Both the position numbers and the translations under genes were made by a program. From positions 2,542,001 to 2,606,000 of the forward strand of contig NC_015564.1 of NCBI RefSeq assembly GCF_000214175.1: DNA of 64,000 nt. Direction: 5' to 3'. This DNA comes from Hoyosella subflava DQS3-9A1. GTDB taxonomy: Bacteria > Actinomycetota > Actinomycetes > Mycobacteriales > Mycobacteriaceae. Positions 24,203 through 33,248 of this stretch are shown piece by piece; within the stretch, counting starts at the first letter, position 1, and each line of letters opens with the position of its first letter. The notes beneath the pieces are model-generated. The model made no database searches and was not told the origin of the DNA. It saw only the letters and a list, made by a program, of their open reading frames with translations.

Positions 24203-24984
24203 TTTTCGTTCCTTTCGAGGAATCGCAGCATGTGGGCCGCGACCCGATCCGGACGCTCCTGGCAGGCCGCGTGTCCGGCCCCCAGAATCAGGCCGAACCG
24301 CGCACCTGGAATGCTGTCGGCGAGGAGGCGGGATTCACTGACGCCGGTCACGGAATCGCCGTCTCCCACGAGCACGAGCGCTGGGTGCGTGAGGGAGTGC
24401 AGGACTGACGCTGTGTTCGTCCGTGCCATCATTTCCGCGGCGGCGCGGTAACCGGACAGCCGGACCCGCGCCATGCCCGCTTCGACTGCTGCCGCGACCT
24501 TGTAGTCAGCGTCCGGCGAGACGAGGCGCGGGGCACGGGCTGCGGCGAACGCCCGCGGGCCCTCCGCAGCGAGTTCACTGATGCGAGTGCGCATCGCTTG
24601 CGCCCGTTCCGATGTCACAGCGGAGCCCCGTGTACTGTCCGCGATCGTCAGTGTCCGAACGAGCTCGGGATAGCGGTCCGCGAGGCACATCGCGAGGACA
24701 CCGCCCCACGAGGTGCCGAAGATGTGCGCCGGTGCAGCGTCGTGGAAATGCAGCATCTCTGCGACAGCCTCGACATGGTCGAAGTCTTCGGTGCTCACCG
24801 GATCAGCGGAGTGACCGTAGCCGGGCGCGTCCCAGCACAGGGTGCGGTACCCGTTGTCGGCCAGGATCCCTGCGAGGGATTCACACGATTGTGCACTCCC
24901 GCCGATTCCGTGCATCAGGAAGACAGGTGGGCCCTCTCCCCTGACGACGACGTTGATGCCACTGGTGGTGACGGAGCTGCTCAT
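24199..24984 (-). CDS. Alpha/beta hydrolase, candidate meta-cleavage-product hydrolase
   Basis: A 261-residue hydrolase of the MhpC/BphD kind. The oxyanion loop is HGIGGSAQS, the nucleophile elbow GTSWGG, the acid region LVGDGDSV and the histidine AGHAACQE. It lies directly after (1 base) the extradiol dioxygenase, whose ring-cleavage product is the usual substrate of such C-C hydrolases. I place the start at the ATG at 24984 (MSSSVTTSG); the open frame extends upstream to 25161, but that part lies inside the dioxygenase gene. An esterase is the main alternative. Confidence 0.85.
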   Translation of the reverse strand: MSSSVTTSGINVVVRGEGPPVFLMHGIGGSAQSCESLAGILADNGYRTLCWDAPGYGHSADPVSTEDFDHVEAVAEMLHFHDAAPAHIFGTSWGGVLAMCLADRYPELVRTLTIADSTRGSAVTSERAQAMRTRISELAAEGPRAFAAARAPRLVSPDADYKVAAAVEAGMARVRLSGYRAAAEMMARTNTASVLHSLTHPALVLVGDGDSVTGVSESRLLADSIPGARFGLILGAGHAACQERPDRVAAHMLRFLERNEK

Positions 24985-24985
24985 T

Positions 24986-25948
24986 TCAGTTGCCACCGAA
25001 GTAGTAGTTGTCGATTCCTGCTGGAACCGCATCGCGGTACCCCGTGTCAGAGACACCGGCCATTGCACTGCGGACCGCTGCGGTGGGTGGACCTGCCGTG
25101 CCCCACTGGTCCGACAATTCCGCTGTTCGCTTCCATGTGCGGCACAACCAGCTGTCCTCATCTATCTGGGCGACTTCGGAGGTGTATTCGCACACCAGAT
25201 TTGCGGGGTCGGTGAAGTACGAGAACGTGTTGTCGCCGGGGCCATGGCGGCCGGGGCCCCATTTGGGGCTGATGCCGTGAGACTTGAGGCTGCCGATCCC
25301 GCGCATGAAATGGTCGACGCTTTCCATCTCGTACGCGACGTGGTTGACCGAGGTCCAGTCGGCCTGATTGAACGCGATGGAATGATGGTCGCTGTTGCAC
25401 CGCAGGAACGCCATTTTGTGTTCTGACCAGTCGGAGATACGCATCCCCAGGACCTCGGTGTAAAAAGCGGTGGCACGGTCAATGTCGGTGGTGTTCAGCA
25501 CCACGTGCGCTATCTTGCGCGGCACGGCGCGTCGCCCAGCTGGCTCCTGATTTGAGACCGCGAACGTGTCGGCGGAAAGTTCGATCATCCGTCCTTCTGG
25601 GTCGATGAGCTGCAGGCCGTATCCTCCGCCCGCGTCGTCAAGCGGACCCGGTGCACGGAGCAGCGGGATGCCGAGCTTCTCGAGCTGGCGAGCGGCGTCG
25701 TCCACCTCCCGCGGAGTGGCAAGAGCGAAAGAGATGCCGCCCAGCGCGTTGTTCTCGGCTTGCTCGAGGCGCAGCACGTGATGCTGAGTTCCGGTGCCCC
25801 GCAACCAGAACCGGTCTTGGTCAGCCTCTACGGTGGCCAGACCCCATACCTCGTCGTAGAAGTCTTTTGAGGCGGCGGGGTTGGGGACCTTGAGGGAAAC
25901 CGAGCGGAGCGCGCGCAGCCGGCAGATGGGAGCGCTGGTGTTGTACAT
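24986..25948 (-). CDS. Type I extradiol ring-cleavage dioxygenase (VOC superfamily)
   Basis: A 320-residue two-domain VOC protein, like 2,3-dihydroxybiphenyl or catechol 2,3-dioxygenase. The C-terminal domain carries the 2-His-1-Glu Fe(II) site: His148 (KIAHVVLN), His203 (VNHVAYE) and Glu254 (LVCEYTSEV). The active-site His of the DHHSIAF segment (about 188) is also present. The N-terminal domain is the degenerate repeat. It would open a catechol next to the hydroxyls, the central step of the pathway. Start at the ATG at 25948. Neighbours on both sides are co-transcribed: PDR reductase upstream, C-C hydrolase downstream. Confidence 0.9.
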   Translation of the reverse strand: MYNTSAPICRLRALRSVSLKVPNPAASKDFYDEVWGLATVEADQDRFWLRGTGTQHHVLRLEQAENNALGGISFALATPREVDDAARQLEKLGIPLLRAPGPLDDAGGGYGLQLIDPEGRMIELSADTFAVSNQEPAGRRAVPRKIAHVVLNTTDIDRATAFYTEVLGMRISDWSEHKMAFLRCNSDHHSIAFNQADWTSVNHVAYEMESVDHFMRGIGSLKSHGISPKWGPGRHGPGDNTFSYFTDPANLVCEYTSEVAQIDEDSWLCRTWKRTAELSDQWGTAGPPTAAVRSAMAGVSDTGYRDAVPAGIDNYYFGGN

Positions 25949-25986
25949 CGGGTGCCGGTCCTTTCTTCGGTGGGTTGGTGAGAGAT

Positions 25987-26961
25987 CTAGAGGTCAAGGA
26001 CCAGTTCTTTGGAGCGGCACCGGGAAACGCAGACGAACATCGTTCCTTCCGCCTCGTGCTCTTCGGGTGACATGAGGAAGTCGCGATGGTCGACGTCGCC
26101 GCGGAGGACCCGCACCTCGCATGTCCCGCAGATCCCTTCGGTGCACGAAGACTCAACCTCCACACCGGCACCGGTGAGCGCGTCGAGCACGGATTCGTTC
26201 TCCGCCACTGGGACGCGTGTACCGCTCCGCTCGCAGAGGATGTCGAAGCTGGTACTGGATTCATCGTCCGCCGCGGTACGCTCCGGAGCTTTGAAGCGTT
26301 CAACCCGCAGCAATGACGCGTTGGTCATCGCGTCGCTCACTGCTTGCAGCAGTGGCTCTGGTCCGCAGCAGTACACCAGAGAGGTGGGATCGAGCGCGTG
26401 GAGCATCCCGCGGATGTCGGGATACGCGCCGCCAGCCTCGTCGTCGGCGTGAATGGTGACCTTCTCCGAGCCGAAGGACTTCACTTCGTCGGCGAATGCC
26501 ATGGTCGAGCGTGCCCGGCCGGTGTAGAGCATGGTCCACTCGGCGCCGCTTTCTTCGAGCCTGCGCGCCATTGCCAAGATCGGCGTGATACCGATCCCAC
26601 CTGCGATGAGGACGTGGCGGCGCGCTTCTTCTAGGTGGAACGCGTTGCGTGGCCCCTCCACCTCGACTAGTTCACCCACGGAGAGTGTTTCGTGAACATA
26701 GCTACTGCCACCACGTGAATCGGGGGTTCGCAGCACCGCAACTGTCCAGACGAACGGATCGTGCGGGCTTGAGCAGAGCGAGTACTCGCGAACAAGTCCG
26801 TTGGGCAGGCGGAGGCTGACGTGGGCGCCGGGTTCCCAGGTAGGCAGTGGCCTACCGGAGGGATCGACCAGGGAGAGACTGATCACGCCGTCGGCCTCCC
26901 ATGTCTTCTGCTTGACGCGCAGAGTGTGCCGTACCGACGCGGACTCAACGGGCTCGTTCAT
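25987..26961 (-). CDS. PDR/VanB-type flavin [2Fe-2S] oxidoreductase
   Basis: A 324-residue reductase that passes electrons from NADH to the Rieske oxygenase. Flavin-binding motif REYSLCSSP (about residue 59), NAD-binding GGIGITPIL (about 116), and the C-terminal plant-type ferredoxin with cysteines in SSCTEGICGTCEV and FVCVSRC. This domain order (flavin-NAD-[2Fe-2S]) defines the phthalate-dioxygenase-reductase class. It lies 30 bases after the cupin gene in the 14-gene operon and is the obvious partner of the oxygenase at 19158, about 6 kb further downstream. Confidence 0.92.
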   Translation of the reverse strand: MNEPVESASVRHTLRVKQKTWEADGVISLSLVDPSGRPLPTWEPGAHVSLRLPNGLVREYSLCSSPHDPFVWTVAVLRTPDSRGGSSYVHETLSVGELVEVEGPRNAFHLEEARRHVLIAGGIGITPILAMARRLEESGAEWTMLYTGRARSTMAFADEVKSFGSEKVTIHADDEAGGAYPDIRGMLHALDPTSLVYCCGPEPLLQAVSDAMTNASLLRVERFKAPERTAADDESSTSFDILCERSGTRVPVAENESVLDALTGAGVEVESSCTEGICGTCEVRVLRGDVDHRDFLMSPEEHEAEGTMFVCVSRCRSKELVLDL

Positions 26962-26990
26962 TGCTGATCCTTCGTTCGTCCTGGTGTGCG

Positions 26991-27515
26991 TCAGCGGGTG
27001 ACGCCGTGCATTTCTGACGAGGGTGGGTAAGTGGGGAGCTGTGGCTTTGGGGTGCCGATGATGACGCAGAAGAGCGCGTCCGTGTCGCCAACATTTGCGA
27101 GACTCCGCGGGACACCGGCAGGCACCCGGATCAGGTCGCGGTAGCCGAGGCGGCGCACCGCCTTCTTGTGGCCATCTTCGACATCGTGCACAGCCACTTC
27201 GAGTTCACCTTCGAGGACGAAGAACACCTCTTCAACGTCGTGATGGGTGTGTTCAGGGCCTACCGCACCTACCGGGAGCCGCATGTTGGAGAAGGTGAAA
27301 TGATCGGCAGGAAGAATCCGGTTGTCGTCCTCATGGTTTCCGGTCGCGCCGGAGCCGATGTAGCGGATCTGGGCCCGCTTGAACCTGTCGCCCCCAGCTT
27401 GTGCCTGGAAACCGAGTGCCGCCCAGTCTTCGTCCCGTGTTTCGCGTGACGCGATGCAGGAGTCGATGAGGGTGTCGAGCTCGGTGGTGCTGGTGCGCTG
27501 TTCGACGTTCGTCAT
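26991..27515 (-). CDS. Cupin-domain protein
   Basis: A 174-residue single-domain cupin. Motif 1 is clear, GPEHTHHDVEEVFFVLEG with the HxH and Glu metal ligands. Motif 2, GYRDLIRVPAGVPRSLAN, has Arg where the fourth ligand His normally stands, so the metal site has three protein ligands as written. Possible roles are a ring-cleavage or thiol/oxo dioxygenase, an isomerase, or a non-enzymatic binding protein. It lies between the second RidA gene and the reductase in the catabolic operon. The function cannot be assigned. Confidence 0.8.
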   Translation of the reverse strand: MTNVEQRTSTTELDTLIDSCIASRETRDEDWAALGFQAQAGGDRFKRAQIRYIGSGATGNHEDDNRILPADHFTFSNMRLPVGAVGPEHTHHDVEEVFFVLEGELEVAVHDVEDGHKKAVRRLGYRDLIRVPAGVPRSLANVGDTDALFCVIIGTPKPQLPTYPPSSEMHGVTR

Positions 27516-27538
27516 TGCTGCGATCCTTTTCTGTGGGA

Positions 27539-27877
27539 TTACTTGTAGGCGATTGCTTCGATCTCGACGGTCGCGCCGTACGGGAGGGCGGCGACCTCAA
27601 CGAACGAGCGCGCGGGGCGCGGCTCTGCGAAGAGTTGTTCGTAGTGGGTGTTCGCTTCGTCGCGCATGGTGACGTCTGTGACGAAGTACGTCGTCTTGAT
27701 GACGTCTTTCAGGTCCATCCCGATGGTGGCGAGCCGCTCGGTGAGACGGGCAATTGCCGCGTCGAGCGCTTCCGCGCGCCCGGCGACTGCGATTCCGGCG
27801 GTGTCGACGGACAGTGCGCCGGAGACGAAGCCGAATCCGGCTTTCGCGAATGCGGGGCTGTAGGGGTGGTCACTCAT
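27539..27877 (-). CDS. RidA/YjgF-family protein (second paralogue)
   Basis: A 112-residue RidA-family protein. Visible elements are FVSGALSVDTAG, the helix ALDAAIARLTERLATIGMD, the strand IKTTYFVTDV, and RPARSFVEVAALPYGATVEIEAIAY with the active-site Arg before SFVEV and the terminal Glu. It is shorter than the other copy at 18412 and clearly not a recent duplicate. In 2-aminophenol and related pathways a RidA-like 2-aminomuconate deaminase follows a semialdehyde dehydrogenase; here the gene is 21 bases after an aldehyde dehydrogenase, so that role is worth considering. Confidence 0.87.
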   Translation of the reverse strand: MSDHPYSPAFAKAGFGFVSGALSVDTAGIAVAGRAEALDAAIARLTERLATIGMDLKDVIKTTYFVTDVTMRDEANTHYEQLFAEPRPARSFVEVAALPYGATVEIEAIAYK

Positions 27878-27898
27878 GATTGTCCTTTTTGTGGTGGG

Positions 27899-29425
27899 TT
27901 AGCGGGACCAGGGAATGGGCTGTCCGGATAAATCCAGGTAGATGCTCTTCTGGCGCATGTACGACCGGATACCGTCGCGGCCCTTCTCGGTTCCCAGCCC
28001 GCTTTCTTTCGTGCCGGAGAAGGGCGTCGAGATGCTGAATTGCTTGTAGGTGTTGATCCAGACAGTGCCGGCGTCGATGCGGCGCGCGGTGCGCCAGGCC
28101 TTCCGGTAATCGGGCGTCCAGATGCCCGCCGCCAGTCCGAATGCGCTGTCGTTCGCCTGTCGCGCCAGATCTTCTTCGTCCTCGAACGGCAGGACTACTG
28201 CGACGGGGCCGAAGACCTCTTCTTGGCAGATCCGCGCGGAGTTGGATACTCCGGCAAGAATTGTCGGACGATAGTAGGCGCCATCCGCCAGGTCGCCGCC
28301 GGGTGCATACCCGCCTGCGAGCACCACCGCTCCTTCGCTCCGCGCGTCGTCCACCATGCTTGCAACGTGGTCACGGTGGGAGTGCGTGATCAGTGGCGCG
28401 ACCTGCGTGCCCGGATCCGTGCCGGGCCCCACGCGCAACTCGTTAGCAGCCGAGACCAGTCGGTTGACGAACTCGTTGTACACGGCGCGTTCGATAAAGA
28501 CTCGTGACCCGGCGATGCAGCTCTGCCCGCTTGACGAGAAGATGCCGTAGAGCACCCCGGCCAGCGCCTGATCCATGTCCGCGTCGGCGAAGACGATCGT
28601 CGGGGACTTGCCGCCCAGTTCGAGCGTGACCGGGATGATCTTGTCGGCAGCGACGTGCCCGAGCGTGCGCCCTGTCGAGGTGCCACCGGTGAAGGTGATC
28701 TTCCCGACTTTGGGGTGCCGCGCGAGCGCATCACCGACGGTGCGGCCCGGCCCGGGCAGGACTGAGAACAGTCCTCGTGGGAGTCCGGCTTCGTCACAAA
28801 GCCTAGCGAGGTACAGCGAGATCCATGGGGCCCAGACTGGCGGTTTCGAGACAACGGCGTTCCCCGCCGCGAGGGCGGGAGCTACCTTCTGGGCTTCGCT
28901 GGCGATGGGCGAGTTCCAGGGCGTGATGGCGCCGATGACGCCGATTGGTTCGTGGATCGACATCGAGAGGTAGTTTCCGCGTGCGGGGGTGATTTCGTCC
29001 TCCATCGTTTCCAGTGCAGCCGCGATGTAGCGGAACGTGGCAGCTGCACTGGAGGCCAGAGCACGGGTTTCGGTGAGTGTCTTTCCGGTATTCCGGGTCT
29101 GCAGCGCCGAAATCTCGGTCGCGTGAGCGTCGATTGCGTTGCCGATGCGGTACAGAACGGCCGCGCGTTCGTGCGGCAACTGGTCGGCCCACTGGCTCTG
29201 TGCCGCTGCGGCGAGGCCGCCCTCGACGGCGGCGCCGACATCTCCCGGGGTGGCGCTATGCAGCGTGGCGAACACGTCACCCGTTGCGGGATCGACTGAT
29301 TCGATGACAGCTCCGCTTCCCCGGCGCCATTGGCCGGCGACATAGATCTCGTCGCGCGTGCTGGGTGCACGGAGCTGTGTGGACACAGCCGCGGTGCCAA
29401 CTGGTGCTGCGCTGCTGAGTGTCAT
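27899..29425 (-). CDS. NAD(P)-dependent aldehyde dehydrogenase
   Basis: First gene of the catabolic operon; 508 residues. It oxidises an aldehyde or semialdehyde to the acid. The cofactor-binding ITPWNSP, catalytic Glu in LELGGKSP and catalytic Cys in SSSGQSCIAGS are all intact, as is the late EEVFGPV. Its subfamily (betaine/aminomuconate-semialdehyde type) is suggested but not proven by the SSGQSC loop. Start is the ATG at 29425. Its promoter, with a MarR-type palindrome between -35 and -10, lies about 45-75 bases upstream. Confidence 0.92.
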   Translation of the reverse strand: MTLSSAAPVGTAAVSTQLRAPSTRDEIYVAGQWRRGSGAVIESVDPATGDVFATLHSATPGDVGAAVEGGLAAAAQSQWADQLPHERAAVLYRIGNAIDAHATEISALQTRNTGKTLTETRALASSAAATFRYIAAALETMEDEITPARGNYLSMSIHEPIGVIGAITPWNSPIASEAQKVAPALAAGNAVVSKPPVWAPWISLYLARLCDEAGLPRGLFSVLPGPGRTVGDALARHPKVGKITFTGGTSTGRTLGHVAADKIIPVTLELGGKSPTIVFADADMDQALAGVLYGIFSSSGQSCIAGSRVFIERAVYNEFVNRLVSAANELRVGPGTDPGTQVAPLITHSHRDHVASMVDDARSEGAVVLAGGYAPGGDLADGAYYRPTILAGVSNSARICQEEVFGPVAVVLPFEDEEDLARQANDSAFGLAAGIWTPDYRKAWRTARRIDAGTVWINTYKQFSISTPFSGTKESGLGTEKGRDGIRSYMRQKSIYLDLSGQPIPWSR

Positions 29426-29470
29426 GTGAGGCCTTCCCTGGGTTGGACGTGTTCGCTACGTCACATATTT

Positions 29471-29498
29471 AGTTTAGCGCTAAGATGTTTAGTGTCAA
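29471..29498 (-). promoter_or_regulatory. Promoter and MarR-type operator of the catabolic operon
   Basis: Read on the minus strand: -35 TTGACA (29498-29493), a 16-base spacer, and -10 TAAACT (29476-29471). The palindrome TTAGCGCTAA (29474-29483) covers the end of the spacer and the -10. A second inverted repeat, AGTGTC-AA-GACACT (29491-29504), covers the -35. The same TTAGCGCTAA palindrome sits in the importer promoter at 33176-33204, so a common repressor is likely. Confidence 0.7.
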
Positions 29499-29595
29499 GA
29501 CACTTTGTGACATCTTTCGGCTGTGCTTACGTTGTGAGCGCTAGATGCTCAGACTGATGGTGCACGTGGAGCTGTCAACGCGACGGTTTGTGTGG

Positions 29596-30399
29596 TCATG
29601 CGGAAACAGACGCTCCGCGCAGCATCCTCGTTACGTGCCCACGGATCTCGACGAAACGCGGATCAGTCTTGGTGACGACATGATCGCGCGGCCGGGCCAG
29701 ATCCACCTCGATCGTTTCCGCGACCACACTCGGTGGTTTCGAAAGCACGATGATGTGATCCGCGAGGTACACACTTTCGTCAATGTCATGCGTGACCACA
29801 AGAACCGTAATGTTCTTCTCCGCCTGGATCTTGAGCAGCAGATCTTCTAGTTCCGCGCGAGTTTGTGCATCGACCGACGCGTAGGGCTCATCCATGAGCA
29901 GCAACTTCGGGTGGCACGCCAGCGCGCGCGCAATAGCAACTCGTTGCTGCATCCCGCCGGACATCTGCCACGGGTACAGCTTTTCCTTCCCGTTGAGCCC
30001 GACCGCGTCTATTGCTTCCTGCACCCTGGCAGCACGTTCCTCACGTGGCACTCGTTTAAGCGGGAACGCGATATTCGAATCGACTCGCATCCAGGGGAAC
30101 AGCGACCGCGAGTAGTCCTGAAAGACCATGGCGAGCCCGTCGGGCACACCGTCGACGACGACGCCGTTGAAACTGACGCTCCCATCGGAGGGTGAGTCAA
30201 GGCCACTGATGATTCGCAGCAGCGTCGATTTCCCGCAGCCGGAGGGCCCCACGATGACGCTGACCTTGCCCGCCGGTACATACGCTGTGATATCTCGGAC
30301 AGCGAGGGTGTCACCGTACGCTTTCGAGACTCCGTCGAGGTCGAGCTCGGCTGGGCTGTCGGCATCGCCGCGGTCCCGGAGGTGCTGTGCTTCAGTCAT
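29596..30399 (-). CDS. ABC transporter ATPase, nitrate/sulfonate/taurine type
   Basis: A 267-residue ATPase of the SsuB/TauB/NrtD group. Walker A GPSGCGKST, Q-loop MVFQDYSRSLFPW, signature MSGGMQQRVAIARA, Walker B LLMDEPYASVDAQTR and VVTHDIDESVYLADH with the switch His. The gene overlaps the preceding permease by 8 bases. It ends the four-gene importer operon, 170 bases before the start of the catabolic operon. Members of this class import sulfonates, nitrate, thiamine precursors, or aromatic acids such as phthalate; the adjoining pathway argues for an aromatic substrate. Confidence 0.9.
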   Translation of the reverse strand: MTEAQHLRDRGDADSPAELDLDGVSKAYGDTLAVRDITAYVPAGKVSVIVGPSGCGKSTLLRIISGLDSPSDGSVSFNGVVVDGVPDGLAMVFQDYSRSLFPWMRVDSNIAFPLKRVPREERAARVQEAIDAVGLNGKEKLYPWQMSGGMQQRVAIARALACHPKLLLMDEPYASVDAQTRAELEDLLLKIQAEKNITVLVVTHDIDESVYLADHIIVLSKPPSVVAETIEVDLARPRDHVVTKTDPRFVEIRGHVTRMLRGASVSA

Positions 30400-31330
30400 G
30401 TTGATCAGTGGCTCCTCTGTGCCAGGCCAGAGCCCGGCGTTCGATGATGGTGAAGACGAAGTTGAAAGTCACCCCGACGAGGGCGAGGACAATGAGGACC
30501 GCCCAGAAGCCCGTGTAGTCGAAGTCGCGCTGAGTGGAGAGCAGCAAGTATCCGAGTCCGTTCTCCGACCGCTGCAGCTCAGAAATGATCATGACGATGA
30601 GTGAGAGCGCCAGCGCGGTCCGGATACCGGCGAAGATCTTGGGTGAAGCGCCCGGGAGCAGGATGCGGAACAACACGTCACGCGAGCGGATCTTGAACAC
30701 TGCCGCGGCTTGAGCACGGTTCGCGCCAATTGATTCCACACCGTGAATCGTGTTGAACAGAATTGGCCACACGACACTGAATGCGATGAGGAAGATTTTC
30801 GGGCTGTCCCCCGTGCCGAACAGGAAGAAGAACACCCCGAGGAGTGCGGGGCTCGGCAACGAACGACCGAGGTGAATCAGCGGCTGAAAGAGTGCCGCAA
30901 GCACGGGAACGACGCCCAGCGCTACCCCGAGGGACACGCCAACAAGTATGGCGAGAGCAAGGCCGGCAAGTGCGCGGGTGATACTTGGCAGGAAATGCTC
31001 CTGCGCGACTGGGCCGAGGAAAAAGTCCCTCGGGTTTGCACTCAGGTAGTCCTGGAAGACTCGGGCAAACGCAGCAGCGGGATCCGCGATGAAGAGTCCG
31101 TTGATCGGTGTTCTCGACATCGCCCACCACGCAGCGAGGAGGAGGAGGGGCACGATGAGGCGCAATCCGATGCGGCCCGCGCGCGACACCCACACGTTGC
31201 GAGCTGGGGGCACGGCATGGCGGTGAACCGAAACGCCTTGCTTCTGTGCGGGCGCTGCCGCGGCGCTCCTGGAGTTCATCGCTTTCACCTGCCCTTCAAT
31301 TGTTGAATTAGCCGAGGGGGCGATACTCAC
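30392..31330 (-). CDS. ABC transporter permease (SsuC/TauC family)
   Basis: A 312-residue permease with a long basic cytoplasmic N-terminus and about six membrane segments starting at LRLIVPLLLLAAWWAMS (about residue 52). The cytoplasmic coupling loop contains NRAQAAAVFKIRSRDVLFRILLPGASP (about 201-227). It starts with GTG at 31330, overlapping the stop of the first permease (GTGA). The importer therefore has two different permease subunits. Confidence 0.88.
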   Translation of the reverse strand: MSIAPSANSTIEGQVKAMNSRSAAAAPAQKQGVSVHRHAVPPARNVWVSRAGRIGLRLIVPLLLLAAWWAMSRTPINGLFIADPAAAFARVFQDYLSANPRDFFLGPVAQEHFLPSITRALAGLALAILVGVSLGVALGVVPVLAALFQPLIHLGRSLPSPALLGVFFFLFGTGDSPKIFLIAFSVVWPILFNTIHGVESIGANRAQAAAVFKIRSRDVLFRILLPGASPKIFAGIRTALALSLIVMIISELQRSENGLGYLLLSTQRDFDYTGFWAVLIVLALVGVTFNFVFTIIERRALAWHRGATDQHD

Positions 31331-32118
31331 TGGGCAAGTCCCTTCTTCCAGCGGAACAGGGTGGAGTCAATAACGACGAAGAGCAGGCTGACCAGCACGC
31401 CGATCACACCAGCGATGAGGGTTGCCGCGTAAATCGGATCCATGTCGGTGGACACCGATCCGTGCAGAAGAATGAATCCGCCGATACCGTCGCCGCTGCC
31501 GATCAGCAGTTCCGCGCTGACCGCGACGATCAGGCCGATCGATGCGGCCACCCGCATGCCAGTGAAGGCGAAGGGAAGCGCGCTTGGAAGCTTGATGCGC
31601 GCAAACACCCCGAGGGCGGACTCACCGAAGGTGCGTGCTGTCTGCACCGCGACAAGGTCGGTTCCGCGCACGCCATACATAGTGTTGAGCAGGATCGGCC
31701 ACATGCAGGCGATTGCGACTGTGAGGGAGAGCGGAAGCATGCCAGCACCGAGGACGAGCACGAGGATCGGCCCGATAGCGATGGAGGGCAGCGGACGGAA
31801 GAATTCGACGGGGAGTTCGAATGCGATGAATACCTTGCGGAACGCACCCATCAGCCCACCGAGGACAACTCCGGCAATCGCGGCGATGAGGAGACCGAGC
31901 GCCCATTGACGCATGGTGAACCACACTTCGGTCATGAAAGCTGAATTCCCGAGCAAGGCAATAGATTCAGATAGAACCGCACTCGGAATGGGCAGCCCCG
32001 GCTTATCGATCACCGGGCTGCGTAGCAGACCCTCGGCGAGGGCGCTTATCCCGATGGTTCCTGCAACGCCGTACGCGATCTGCTGTTTGATACTGAGAGG
32101 TTCTCGGATAAGTTTCAT
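31327..32118 (-). CDS. ABC transporter permease (SsuC/TauC family), second subunit
   Basis: A 263-residue permease of the same class, with six membrane segments and the coupling loop TDLVAVQTARTFGESALGVFARIKLPSALP (about residues 151-180, EAA-like). ATG overlap of four bases with the binding-protein gene upstream. It forms a heterodimeric channel with the neighbouring permease. Its sequence is clearly diverged from the other subunit, so the pair is not a recent duplication. Confidence 0.88.
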   Translation of the reverse strand: MKLIREPLSIKQQIAYGVAGTIGISALAEGLLRSPVIDKPGLPIPSAVLSESIALLGNSAFMTEVWFTMRQWALGLLIAAIAGVVLGGLMGAFRKVFIAFELPVEFFRPLPSIAIGPILVLVLGAGMLPLSLTVAIACMWPILLNTMYGVRGTDLVAVQTARTFGESALGVFARIKLPSALPFAFTGMRVAASIGLIVAVSAELLIGSGDGIGGFILLHGSVSTDMDPIYAATLIAGVIGVLVSLLFVVIDSTLFRWKKGLAQ

Positions 32119-33098
32119 GATTGAACTTCCGCGGGTAGGAAGACGAACTCGTGTGCGTCGAATTCGTCGAGAAGGCCCTGTCCAACAAGCGTGTCACCGA
32201 GGGACTGCAGGCGCTCGAGATCAAGTGTTTCTTCGAAGATCGGGAGTGCCATATGTTCGGCGACGTCGGGCGCCACGCCTGCTACTCCAGGGAGCCAGGC
32301 GCGAAACTCATCGATGTTCTCGCTGATGTCAATGCCGGCGGCGTACATAGCGCGCACAAAGGCTGCAGTGGTGTCGGGGTTCTGCGCGAGGAACGGCTTA
32401 CTCGCGATGAAATTCGAGACGGGAAGTCCGATGTTCGGGCCCTCCGCTAACGCGACAACTTCGCGCAGTCCCGCCTCCCGCGCGGCCGACGCGAACGGTT
32501 CCGGCAGATAGCCCGCATCGATCGAGTTTGCCTGAACGCCGCGGATGACCTCGTTGAACGGCACCTCAACCCAGTTCGGCTGTGCAGCCTCCCCCACCGA
32601 GTCGGCGAGGTTTCGGAATGCGACATCACCAATACTGTTGGTGGTGTTGATACTGACGGTTCTGCCGTCAAGGTCGCTCATTTCGCGGATGGGCGAATCT
32701 GGGTTCACGAAAATTCCTAGCCCGCCGGGCCCGAGACTGCTCGTGACGACCACTGTCTGGATCGGCGCACCGCGTGAGGCGGCGATAGATGACGAGATGA
32801 CGTTCGAGAAGCTGAAGTCCACTTCCCGGGTAATCACCTTCTGCACACCGATCGGGCCACCCTGCAGCGGCTCGAGCTCGACAGTTAGGCCTTCGGCTTC
32901 GAAAAAGCCATGGTCGCGAGCCCAGTACACTGCCGCGTAGTCCGCGAGCGGAAGCACACCCACCGTTAATTCAGTCTTTTCCAGTTCGCCGTCCGGGTCC
33001 TGTGGCGCACCGGCGATCGCCCCGCATCCAGTGAGAGTCAGCGCTGCACTGAGGACGGAAGCTAGGGTCGCCATGGCCGCCAGTCGGAATCGGCTCAT
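32115..33098 (-). CDS. ABC transporter substrate-binding lipoprotein (NMT1/SsuA-like)
   Basis: A 327-residue lipoprotein. The signal peptide ends in the lipobox LTGC (Cys at about 25). The mature protein shows the NMT1/THI5-like binding fold: LTVGVLPLADYAAVYWARDHGFFEAEGL, then GGPIGVQKVITREVDF and RTVSINTTNSIGDVAFRN. This family binds small anions and aromatic or heterocyclic compounds. It is the first gene of the importer operon; its promoter with the shared palindrome lies about 80-105 bases upstream. It likely sets the specificity of uptake for the adjacent degradation pathway. Confidence 0.9.
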   Translation of the reverse strand: MSRFRLAAMATLASVLSAALTLTGCGAIAGAPQDPDGELEKTELTVGVLPLADYAAVYWARDHGFFEAEGLTVELEPLQGGPIGVQKVITREVDFSFSNVISSSIAASRGAPIQTVVVTSSLGPGGLGIFVNPDSPIREMSDLDGRTVSINTTNSIGDVAFRNLADSVGEAAQPNWVEVPFNEVIRGVQANSIDAGYLPEPFASAAREAGLREVVALAEGPNIGLPVSNFIASKPFLAQNPDTTAAFVRAMYAAGIDISENIDEFRAWLPGVAGVAPDVAEHMALPIFEETLDLERLQSLGDTLVGQGLLDEFDAHEFVFLPAEVQS

Positions 33099-33175
33099 AT
33101 TTGTCTCCTCGCAAAAGCTTGCGTCGTGTGATGTGAGTGCCGCCTCAGGGCTGTGAGGTAGACCACTCCCTTTCA

Positions 33176-33204
33176 GTTGTATCTCTTAGCGCTAAGATAG
33201 TCAA
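33176..33204 (-). promoter_or_regulatory. Promoter and MarR-type operator of the importer operon
   Basis: Read on the minus strand: -35 TTGACT (33204-33199), a 17-base spacer holding the perfect 14-bp palindrome TCTTAGCGCTAAGA (33184-33197), and a weak -10 TACAAC (33181-33176). The layout mirrors the promoter at 29471-29498. The MarR gene begins to read towards it from 33830 and ends 45 bases away. Confidence 0.7.
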
Positions 33205-33248
33205 CGGAAACGCAAGGTTTTGGTGTCGCGGGAACTTTGTCTTTACAA

